Assembly: GCA_947643685.1 (NCBI GenBank) | Contig: CANRXD010000120.1 | Location: forward strand, 1 to 6,014 | DNA from: an uncultured Clostridium sp. | GTDB lineage: Bacteria > Bacillota > Clostridia > Lachnospirales > Lachnospiraceae | DNA: 6,014 bases | Direction of reading: 5' to 3' | Part shown: piece by piece, positions 1-5,363 of the stretch | Position numbering within the stretch: the first letter of the stretch is position 1 | Layout of the letters: every line of letters begins with the position of its first letter | Program-made: the position numbers and the translations under genes | Notes under the pieces: generated by a model | What the model was told of the DNA's origin: nothing | The model's database searches: none | The model's input: the letters and a program-made list of their open reading frames with translations, nothing else

Positions 1-214
1 AAAGTTTTCACAAAATGAGGAACTTTATGAGAAGCTGAAAAAGACCGGGTCGGGAATTTTGGCGGAGTGTGCCGTTATGGACAGAACCTGGGGGATTGGA
101 TTGTCGATGAAAGACCCGAATCGTCTTGATATGAATAAGTGGAGAGGGCAGAATCTTCTTGGCTTTGCTGTGATGCAGGTCAGAAAACAGAAATGTGATG
201 TGTCAAAAAAGTAA
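1..214 (+). CDS. NADAR-family protein, C-terminal part (cut by window edge)
   Basis: The frame beginning at base 2 is open from the window edge to a TAA at 212-214 and gives about 70 residues. The visible tail carries the features of the NADAR (YbiA/DUF1768) fold: an AECAVMDRTWGIGL segment, then a DPN...W-x-GQNLLG block ending in MQVR. NADAR proteins act on N-glycosidic bonds in ADP-ribose-type or riboflavin-pathway intermediates; which substrate applies here cannot be told from the tail. The last few residues (KQKCDVSKK) are a short basic tail beyond the conserved domain. The start and the catalytic N-terminal half lie outside the window. It runs toward rqcH on the other strand, so the two genes converge across about 130 bp. 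Family assignment is fairly sure, substrate unknown. Confidence 0.8.
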   Translation, partial: KFSQNEELYEKLKKTGSGILAECAVMDRTWGIGLSMKDPNRLDMNKWRGQNLLGFAVMQVRKQKCDVSKK

Positions 215-301
215 AAAAGTTTACGCAGCAGAATCGCGAAAAAGAAGTTTTTACAAAAGGGGTCAGGATTAAGAATATACGGTCCGGCAGCCGGGGGGTA
301 C

Positions 302-338
302 AGCCGCCGTCTTCTGTAAAACGGGTGACAGCGGCTTT
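302..338 (+). terminator. Possible terminator hairpin between the convergent NADAR and rqcH genes
   Basis: AGCCGC at 302-307 pairs with GCGGCT at 331-336, and after one mismatch three more pairs form (309-311 with 327-329). On the + strand the stem is followed by a moderately T-rich stretch (TTTCCTTCCTT), which would suit termination of the NADAR transcript. On the - strand no T-run follows. The loop is long (about 15 nt), so this is a weak call. The rest of the 215-344 gap holds nothing I can name. Confidence 0.35.
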
Positions 339-344
339 CCTTCC

Positions 345-2087
345 TTAATTTACCTCTTTTAAGTCCAGCTTCGGCGAGGCCACCAGGGAGTAATTGGTAT
401 GGTACACCACAAACCCGGGGGCAGCGCCAGGGACCTTTTTTAATGTTTTTCTCTGTACATAGTCTATTTCCACTTTATCATTTTCCCTGCCCTTGGAGTA
501 GTAGGCGGCCAGAGCTCCGGCCTCTTCAAAAGTCTGGTCTGTAAGCTCCCTTCCATCGGCCTTTACGATCACATGGGAGCCGGGGATTCCCTTGGCGTGA
601 AACCACCAGTCGTTGCCGCCTGCGAATTTAAAGGTCAGTTCCTCGTTCTGATAGTTGTTTTTTCCTACATAAATATGGAAGCCATCGGAAGAGAGATAAT
701 GGTAGGGCTTACTGGTAATCTTCGGTTTCTTTCCGCCCGTATTGTGGCGCCTGATGTAGCCGTACTCCACCAGCTCTTCTTTTATCTGCACCAGGTCGTC
801 CTCAAGCCTTGCAATATCCAGAGAGGTGGCAATGGATTCCAGGTGCAGAAGCTCTGTCTCTGTCTGTGCAAGCTGCTCTGTTACGGCCTCAAAGGTTCGT
901 TTTTGTTTATTATATTTATCGAAAAATTTCTGTGCGTTTTCCCGGGCGGTCAGAGTGGGATCCAGGGGGATGCTAATTTCTGAATTGTCATAATAATTGA
1001 GACACTGAAAGCTCTTTTCCCCGCCAGAAAGACCATAGGCGTAGGTATTCAGGAGTTCTCCGTATATTCTGAATTTTTCCCGTTTTTCCGTATCTTTCAA
1101 CTGCTTTTTCTGAAGGTCCAGTTTCCTGGATGTCCGCTCCAGGGCTGTGGTTACAATCTTTCTTAAATCTGTGGACTTCTGGTGGATTCTGGACAGGGTA
1201 TTTTTTTCGGCATAGTACCGCTCCAGAAGCTGGCTGATGGTGGGATAGTTTACAAGACGGTAGCCGCTTCCTTCATACATGGTGAGGGGAACGGAAGAGA
1301 ACTCCACAGGTTTTTCTCCCTGATAAATGATAGAGGGGGAGAAATTCCCTTCCCGAACATCGTCCATCATCCAGTTCAGAGCATGATAGAGATGGGTAAG
1401 CTCTGCATCGGAGCATTCCCTGGCGGAGATATCTCCGTCCATGGAGGCCAGGTGGCAGATCTGGGCGGCGGCCACAGGGCTTAAGCCCGTTAAGTTCATA
1501 TACAGGGCCCTGGAAAGGGGCTGGGGAGTGGCACCGATTTTTTCTTTGAATTCCTCCTGGGAAATTTCCAGAGGATTTTTCTTTTCCCCGGAGTGGGGGA
1601 TAAAGTAGGCGCGGCCCGGAAGAACCTCCCGCACAGAGCTTACCTGGGCGGAAATATGTTTAATACTGTCTAAAATCATGTCGTTTTCATCACAGAAAAT
1701 AATGTTGCTGTGCTTTCCCATCAGCTCAATCAGAATAAATTTTCGTCTCAGATCGCCCATTTCATCCAGGTGTTCCACTTCCATGCGGATAACGCGCTCC
1801 ATTCCGGGCTGAGTGATGGAAATAATCCGGCCATTGGCGATGTGCTTTCGTAAAAGCATGCAGAAATTAGGGGCCGTCATGGGGCTTGGTTTATTGGCTT
1901 CCGTAAAATAGACAAGAGGGAGGCTTGGGTTGGCTGAAATTAAAATCTTAAAGTTTTCCCTGTTTCCCTTTATGGTTAATAATAGCTCATCCTTTTCCGG
2001 CTGTGCGATTTTGGAAATCCGGCCGGAGAGAATTTTCTGGTTTAAATCATGTACCAGATTGGCGATTACAATTCCGTCAAATGCCAT
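345..2087 (-). CDS. rqcH: RqcH, ribosome quality-control NFACT protein (Rqc2/FbpA homologue)
   Basis: The 580-residue product has the full NFACT architecture, close to the usual bacterial length of about 570. An NFACT-N domain starts MAFDGIVIANLVHDL and runs with a helix-hairpin-helix-like part to about residue 270. A coiled-coil region covers about 285-440. An NFACT-R (DUF814) domain covers about 460-565, with NDWWFHAKGIPGSHVIV at 492-508 and YVQRKTLKK...PG at 543-558. In Bacillus subtilis RqcH binds 50S subunits holding a stalled nascent chain with peptidyl-tRNA and recruits tRNA-Ala to add a C-terminal alanine tail that marks the chain for degradation. Older names (FbpA, PavA) reflect fibronectin binding in streptococci. 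The Asp-Arg pair needed for tailing in other family members aligns here with Glu97-Arg98. The ATG lies 2 bp after the stop of the upstream LysR-CitX gene, with AAAGGAA 11 nt before it inside that gene, so translation is probably coupled. Confidence 0.95.
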   Translation of the reverse strand: MAFDGIVIANLVHDLNQKILSGRISKIAQPEKDELLLTIKGNRENFKILISANPSLPLVYFTEANKPSPMTAPNFCMLLRKHIANGRIISITQPGMERVIRMEVEHLDEMGDLRRKFILIELMGKHSNIIFCDENDMILDSIKHISAQVSSVREVLPGRAYFIPHSGEKKNPLEISQEEFKEKIGATPQPLSRALYMNLTGLSPVAAAQICHLASMDGDISARECSDAELTHLYHALNWMMDDVREGNFSPSIIYQGEKPVEFSSVPLTMYEGSGYRLVNYPTISQLLERYYAEKNTLSRIHQKSTDLRKIVTTALERTSRKLDLQKKQLKDTEKREKFRIYGELLNTYAYGLSGGEKSFQCLNYYDNSEISIPLDPTLTARENAQKFFDKYNKQKRTFEAVTEQLAQTETELLHLESIATSLDIARLEDDLVQIKEELVEYGYIRRHNTGGKKPKITSKPYHYLSSDGFHIYVGKNNYQNEELTFKFAGGNDWWFHAKGIPGSHVIVKADGRELTDQTFEEAGALAAYYSKGRENDKVEIDYVQRKTLKKVPGAAPGFVVYHTNYSLVASPKLDLKEVN

Positions 2088-2089
2088 GT

Positions 2090-3592
2090 TTATGTCAATT
2101 CCTTTCTTAATATGGATGTGATAGTATCTGTAAGTTCGTTTACTGTATGGGTCCGGTTCCTGGCACAGGCGTGGGCAGGACCGTTGCAGATAAGGCAGGT
2201 CCTTTCGGAGAGACCAAGATCCTCTCTTGAGACCTTCTTTTTGTCCGGGCCTATGATATCAATGTCAAAAAGCCGCCCCAGAGGGGTACCGTCCTCGATG
2301 GAGACGGCCAGCTGTTTTAGTTTTTCTTTGGGGGCATCCACGGCCCAGAATGCCTCAAGCCCCGTTTTTTCCATAAGAAATTCTCTGGAAAGAACCGTAA
2401 GATCCTGTTTTTTCAGGCTGTTCTCAATGGAGGAGATTCCAAAGAAGAAGGCATCAGGTACAAGGGGAAGCACCTTTATGGGGCCTGGAATGTTTAAGGT
2501 AAAGGAAATCAGAGGATTTTTGTGGGAGGAGAGAAGCTTTTCCTGAAGGAAAACCCGCCGTTCCCTGGCATTTAACATGTCGGGAAGCTCCACAGCTGTT
2601 CCCACAAGGGCCCTTGCGGCGGCAGCCAGGGCATCATAGTCAGGTTCGTCTGTCCGGGCGATCAGCTCTCCCTGTCCATGAAGCCCGCCGGGATGGTTTT
2701 TGATTTCATGGAGCAGCTTCAAAAAGCCGTTCATATATTTGGTCAGGTACGTATCCTTCCGGTAGCAGGCATAAAAGTGCCTGGGATTTTCCACGCCAAG
2801 AATGGGATAAGTAAAATAAGGAGAAGAGTCATGATTGCCGGTGTCAGCATAGGCATCGGGACAGGCCATGACTACCGGGCTTGTGGCCACCACATATTTT
2901 CCCACTTCAATGCTGATGGTTTCCAGACCCACGCGGGGTTTTAAGTCTCTGGTGATAAAAAGGGTATCCAGGATGCTGCGGACCGAGTGGCCGGGCTTAC
3001 TGCAGATGAAAGTTTCATCCCGGGCTTCCTTTATGTCAATGGGAGTTCCCGGGGTAATCCGGCTGGCCATACGGCAGCTTTTGTTGACCAGAAGCACAAG
3101 ATTTTCCTGCTGGATTAAGTCATAGACCAGTTCCTCATATCTGGGGGAGGTGGTTAAAAGGGCAATCCCCACAGTCCCCTCCAGAACACTTTGTTCCATG
3201 GAAGCAGAACCCTGTTCATAAAGCTCCAGATCCACATGGGGGAACATTTTTTTAAAACGCGGATAAATATACGGAAGGATTTCCATTCCCCTCTGAACAG
3301 AGATTCCAAGACGCAGTTTGCCGAATTCTTCGTTGCTTAACTCTTCAATCTGCTTTTTCAAATTGGTGGAAATGGTGGTAATTTGTCTGGCGGCATCAAC
3401 GTAAAGCTGCCCGGCAGGCGTCAGAGAAATGGGGTCCGTGTTCCGATTGAAAATCGGAGCTCCCAGATTGGATTCTGCCGCTTTAATAATCTGGCTTAAG
3501 GAAGGCTGTGAAACGTAGAGTTTTTTGGCAGCGGCTGTGAAGCTGCCTTCCTTTAAGACGGTCAGTATATATAGCATGTGCTTTTCGTTCAT
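2090..3592 (-). CDS. LysR-type regulator fused to CitX (apo-citrate lyase phosphoribosyl-dephospho-CoA transferase)
   Basis: A single uninterrupted frame of 500 codons holds two families. Residues 3-62 are a LysR winged HTH (GSFTAAAKKLYVSQPSLSQ, then FNR and LTPAG). Residues about 92-295 are the LysR effector-binding domain (GKLRLGISVQRG, PRFKKMFPHVDLEL, ending YLTKYMNGFLKLLHE). A Gly/Ala-rich linker (about 296-335) leads into a CitX domain at about 336-500: LNARERRVFLQEKLL, SFTLNIPGP (363-371), the signature GRLFDIDI (439-446), then CLICNGPAHACARNR (466-480) with Cys466, Cys469 and Cys476. CitX (EC 2.7.7.61) transfers the triphosphoribosyl-dephospho-CoA group to the acyl carrier subunit CitD of citrate lyase. 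A LysR protein alone is about 300 residues, so both parts look complete. The ATG at 3592 is chosen because GGGAGGG sits 6 nt upstream and the LysR homology begins there; an in-frame ATG at 3733 would add 47 unrelated residues. The likely role, inferred, is sensing citrate or a related acid while maturing citrate lyase. No citrate lyase genes are in view. Confidence 0.9.
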   Translation of the reverse strand: MNEKHMLYILTVLKEGSFTAAAKKLYVSQPSLSQIIKAAESNLGAPIFNRNTDPISLTPAGQLYVDAARQITTISTNLKKQIEELSNEEFGKLRLGISVQRGMEILPYIYPRFKKMFPHVDLELYEQGSASMEQSVLEGTVGIALLTTSPRYEELVYDLIQQENLVLLVNKSCRMASRITPGTPIDIKEARDETFICSKPGHSVRSILDTLFITRDLKPRVGLETISIEVGKYVVATSPVVMACPDAYADTGNHDSSPYFTYPILGVENPRHFYACYRKDTYLTKYMNGFLKLLHEIKNHPGGLHGQGELIARTDEPDYDALAAAARALVGTAVELPDMLNARERRVFLQEKLLSSHKNPLISFTLNIPGPIKVLPLVPDAFFFGISSIENSLKKQDLTVLSREFLMEKTGLEAFWAVDAPKEKLKQLAVSIEDGTPLGRLFDIDIIGPDKKKVSREDLGLSERTCLICNGPAHACARNRTHTVNELTDTITSILRKELT

Positions 3593-3598
3593 CTCATA

Positions 3599-3605
3599 CC
3601 CTCCC
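3599..3605 (-). promoter_or_regulatory. Ribosome binding site that fixes the LysR-CitX start
   Basis: The message reads GGGAGGG followed by 6 nt (TATGAG) and the ATG at 3592. This is a near-ideal Shine-Dalgarno site. It decides the start against the longer reading from 3733, which lacks LysR homology in its extra residues. Confidence 0.85.
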
Positions 3606-3638
3606 TGCCATGTGCATTGTCTGTTACGTCTGTTTTCT

Positions 3639-3667
3639 ATGGTAGCATAAATGTATGGGAAACTCAA
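3639..3667 (-). promoter_or_regulatory. Putative sigma-A-type promoter of the LysR-CitX/rqcH unit
   Basis: Read on the - strand, TTGAGT (3667-3662) and TACCAT (3644-3639) are separated by exactly 17 bp. Each matches the consensus hexamer at 4 of 6 positions. Transcription would start near 3632, giving a leader of about 40 nt before the ATG at 3592. A CATA-N4-TATG dyad (3646-3657) lies within the spacer and could be a site for the LysR protein itself, as these regulators often act on their own gene. That last point is inference. Confidence 0.45.
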
Positions 3668-3697
3668 GAAGCAGGAAGGAATAATGGGACATTTCCC

Positions 3698-3814
3698 GTA
3701 ACAGTCCAGCCTGGGCCTTTGCACTTGCTGCAAAGTCCGTAAGAATACGTGGAGGTTGGAGAGAATCCAGCCCTTCGCCGTAGGCGAACTCTAAATGGGC
3801 TGGATTCCGCCTCC
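3698..3814. repeat. Palindromic intergenic repeat region A
   Basis: Two structures lie here. CTTTGCA (3717-3723) pairs with TGCAAAG (3729-3735) over a 5-nt loop. Next, GAATCCAGCCC (3763-3773) pairs perfectly with GGGCTGGATTC (3797-3807), and between these arms TTCGCC (3774-3779) pairs with GGCGAA (3783-3788) over GTA. An outer GGAGG/CCTCC pair (3751-3755, 3810-3814) extends the stem with an asymmetric bulge. The left part also contains GTAACAGTCCAGCC at 3698-3711, nearly the same as the end of the larger element at 4091-4241. No T-run follows, so it is not a normal terminator. It looks like a REP or MITE-type sequence; there is no sign of a protein. Confidence 0.7.
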
Positions 3815-3904
3815 TGCCATATTCGGCGGCCTGCTCTTCTTACAGATACAGGGGGAGCTGTTTTCAGTGACATTCTTGAAATGGGCTTTTACAGTACGTA
3901 GATT

Positions 3905-4018
3905 TATGGTATGATACCAGAGTCAGAAGGTCATGTATGGCATGCCTGCATGTCGATACAGTGCAGAGCAATCCGTGGTATCATAGGGGTCAAAATACCT
4001 TTTGCCCCCAACACCATA
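3905..4018. repeat. Three-way-junction palindromic element B
   Basis: Outer arms TATGGT (3905-3910) and ACCATA (4013-4018) enclose two further stems. The first is ATGATACCA (3911-3919) with TGGTATCAT (3976-3984), a perfect 9-bp match. The second is GGGGTCAAAA (3986-3995) with TTTTGCCCCC (4000-4009), around the 4-nt loop TACC and with one internal mismatch. The stems abut, so the whole 114 nt can fold as a compact three-way junction in either strand's RNA. It could be a dispersed intergenic repeat or a structured RNA; I recognise no known riboswitch or RNA family. It lies between divergent promoters, so it could be part of the leader of the gene at 4275. Confidence 0.6.
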
Positions 4019-4090
4019 CGATTGTTTTATCCGAACAGGACAGGATGGAATCATATTTTTGAAGAGCAGGTATCTGGAGTGAGAAAAGTA

Positions 4091-4241
4091 TGTAACAGTT
4101 CAGCCCTGCATCTTCTTGCCCGCGTACCGCGGACAAGAAGCTTGCGGCGTCCGCCGTATGAAGATTTTCACAGAAAACGCTTATGAAAACGAGTTTTCAA
4201 CGCTTTTTTACCCGAAATCTTCGCAGGGCTGAATTGTTACA
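4091..4241. repeat. MITE-like multi-hairpin element C with 19-bp terminal inverted repeats
   Basis: The ends TGTAACAGTTCAGCCCTGC (4091-4109) and the complement of 4223-4241 match at 18 of 19 positions; the one difference is a G-T pair that would still pair in RNA. Inside are three hairpins in series. First, CTTCTTG-C-CCGCG (4112-4124) pairs with CGCGG-A-CAAGAAG (4128-4140). Second, GCGGC (4144-4148) pairs with GCCGT (4153-4157). Third, GAAGATTT (4160-4167) pairs with AAATCTTC (4215-4222), with TGAAAAC/GTTTTCA (4184-4190, 4193-4199) at its tip. The total is 151 bp with no coding content. I see no clear target-site duplication in the flanks. The right end lies 33 bp before the DUF1810 start codon, so it may affect that gene's leader or promoter. 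Confidence 0.75.
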
Positions 4242-4274
4242 AAAATATTGATGTGAGGAGTCAGGGGCGAAACC

Positions 4275-4724
4275 ATGAAAAAATATAATTTGGACAGGTT
4301 TATAAAAGCACAGAAGCGGGATTATGAAACAGCGCTTAATGAAATCCGCCGGGGGTATAAAAGGAGCCACTGGATCTGGTATATATTTCCCCAGATTGCG
4401 GGGCTGGGCTTCAGCCCCACTTCTCAGTATTATTCTATTGCGTCAATAAAAGAAGCAGAGGCTTACATGGAGAACGCTTATTTAAGAGCGCATCTGATTG
4501 AAATATCGGAGGCATTGCTTACGCTTGATTCCAGGGATCCGGAACAGGTTATGGGACATCCGGACGACTTAAAGCTTAAGTCATCCATGACATTGTTTGC
4601 CGAAGCGGCGCCGGAGGAGACAGTTTTTCAGGCAGTTCTGGATCAATATTTCGGCGGAGGAAAGGATCAGAGAACACTTGATATTTTGACGGCTATGAGA
4701 GGAGCAAAGGTGCAGAATCCATGA
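4275..4724 (+). CDS. DUF1810 family protein
   Basis: The 149-residue product matches the DUF1810 family along its length, at about the usual size of 140-150. It begins YNLDRFIKAQKRDYETAL, followed by EIRRGYKRSHWIWYIFPQI (22-41), GLGFSPTSQYYSIAS (43-57), the EAEAYMENAYLRAHLIEI helix, and a closing KLKSSMTLFAE block (100-110) with DQYFGGGKDQRTLDIL. The family is widespread in bacteria as a single-domain, probably cytoplasmic protein. Its biochemical function is not established as far as I know, and none is claimed here. The start is supported by AGGGG 7 nt upstream of the ATG, with GAGGAG slightly further off, and by homology from residue 4 onward. The upstream region is filled by a palindromic element ending at 4241, and no convincing promoter is seen. 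The last codons overlap the lipoprotein gene (ATGA), so the two are probably co-translated. Confidence 0.9.
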   Translation: MKKYNLDRFIKAQKRDYETALNEIRRGYKRSHWIWYIFPQIAGLGFSPTSQYYSIASIKEAEAYMENAYLRAHLIEISEALLTLDSRDPEQVMGHPDDLKLKSSMTLFAEAAPEETVFQAVLDQYFGGGKDQRTLDILTAMRGAKVQNP

Positions 4725-5104
4725 AAAAAATAATGGGAATTACTTTGATAATGCTTATGTGTTTTATTATGTCCGGATGCTTAAAAAATGAGCCGTATGT
4801 GGTCCATACATATGAGGCCACTGCTCCGGAAGCTGTCGAAGAATGTTTTGAAAATAATAAGTTTGTCACCATGGTTCCGTATTATGAGATGAGTGATGGT
4901 ACCTGGAAAACAAATGACTTTACATATCAATACAGATTAGAGGTTACCGGGAGAATGAATTGTGCAGAGAAAGACAGCACCTATGTCTTTTTAAGCAACA
5001 TAAAAGAGATTACGTTTGACCAGGCATGGAAGGCAAGCGGACTTAGCAGTGATATGAATGACTATTTCGAAGAAAAAGATGCAAGGCTTGTGGCCATGAA
5101 ATAG
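4721..5104 (+). CDS. Small predicted lipoprotein, function unknown
   Basis: The 127-residue product has a bacterial lipoprotein signal: two Lys after Met1, a hydrophobic stretch at about 4-17 (IMGITLIMLMCFIM), and a lipobox ending SGC with the lipidated Cys at position 20. The -3 residue is Met rather than the usual Leu. The mature part, about 108 residues, is acidic and hydrophilic and would sit on the outer face of the cytoplasmic membrane. It contains a Tyr/Thr-rich section (MVPYYEMSDGTWKTNDFTYQ) that looks like beta strands and one more Cys (residue 81). I do not recognise the family. The ATG overlaps the stop of the DUF1810 gene as ATGA, with AAAGGTG 8 nt upstream, so translation is coupled. 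No good terminator follows the TAG; a 41-bp gap separates it from the converging gene remnant. Confidence 0.8.
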   Translation: MKKIMGITLIMLMCFIMSGCLKNEPYVVHTYEATAPEAVEECFENNKFVTMVPYYEMSDGTWKTNDFTYQYRLEVTGRMNCAEKDSTYVFLSNIKEITFDQAWKASGLSSDMNDYFEEKDARLVAMK

Positions 5105-5145
5105 ATGGTTTCATTATTGCCAGAGGCTCTGTTATAGGGGCTTCG

Positions 5146-5330
5146 TTATTTCAGATCTTCAGAGTCGGCCACCGGATAGGGCAATCGCAAAACGTTTTGT
5201 TTTTTTGGTGTATCAGGCAAATAGAAAAACGCAAAAGGCACACGGTATTGCTTGGCGAGAGCCTTTGCTTGTGGCAAGGTTGGATGCTGAGTACTTCGGG
5301 TGTTACAATTGCTGGAATACTCTTTGCCAT
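5146..5330 (-). pseudogene. Remnant of an HTH/ImmA-IrrE-type (COG2856) gene, internally deleted
   Basis: A start with an excellent ribosome site (GGAGG, 8 nt before the ATG at 5330) encodes MAKSIPAIVTPEVL. This opening is typical of ImmA/IrrE-family proteins with an N-terminal HTH, where a WARE-type helix follows. Here that helix and the next stretch are missing. From about 5286 another frame continues with HPTLPQAKALAKQYRVPFAF and FYLPDTPKK, matching the segment that normally closes the HTH part. It stops at a TAA (5146-5148) after LPYPVADSEDLK. The metallopeptidase part with its HExxH motif is absent. A deletion of roughly 40 codons near 5283-5290 that also shifts the frame explains both pieces. 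It lies 33 bp downstream of the restriction-endonuclease-like gene and probably belonged to its operon. Without the frame change it would read as an unrelated 59-residue protein. Confidence 0.6.
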
Positions 5331-5338
5331 TGTTATCG

Positions 5339-5343
5339 CCTCC
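5339..5343 (-). promoter_or_regulatory. Strong ribosome binding site kept in front of the ImmA/IrrE-like remnant
   Basis: The message reads AAAAAGGAGG with 8 nt to the ATG at 5330. It lies in the 33-nt gap after the restriction-like gene. Its preservation shows that a separate protein was translated from this point and that the decay downstream may be recent. Confidence 0.6.
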
Positions 5344-5363
5344 TTTTTCAATAAATATAAGCC

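Noticed and set aside
573..983. Open frame of 136 codons on the + strand inside rqcH
   Set aside because: It lies wholly antisense to a well-supported gene, has no family resemblance and no convincing ribosome site.
1182..1484. Open frame of 100 codons on the + strand inside rqcH
   Set aside because: Antisense shadow of rqcH with no recognisable domain.
2049..2546. Open frame of 165 codons on the + strand across the end of the LysR-CitX gene
   Set aside because: Antisense to the clear CitX domain; the Ser/Arg-rich product looks like a shadow translation.
2678..3125. Two + strand open frames inside the LysR-CitX gene
   Set aside because: Both are antisense to conserved LysR sequence and show no family features.
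3593..3733. N-terminal extension of the LysR protein to an ATG at 3733
   Set aside because: The 47 extra residues have no LysR similarity, cover the likely promoter, and the start at 3592 has a far better ribosome site.
3664..3873. 69-codon - strand open frame upstream of LysR-CitX
   Set aside because: It runs through palindromic repeats, is Arg/Ser-rich and has no homology that I recognise.
3911..4186. 91-codon + strand open frame in the intergenic region
   Set aside because: It is made entirely of repeat elements B and C and the spacer between them, so it is almost certainly non-coding.
4091..4241. Reading the large palindrome as a transcription terminator
   Set aside because: It lies between divergent genes, has no transcript to end, and is much longer and more branched than a terminator.
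3698..4241. CRISPR array
   Set aside because: The repeated motif is in inverted orientation, unequal in length and unevenly spaced, with no regular spacers and no cas genes.
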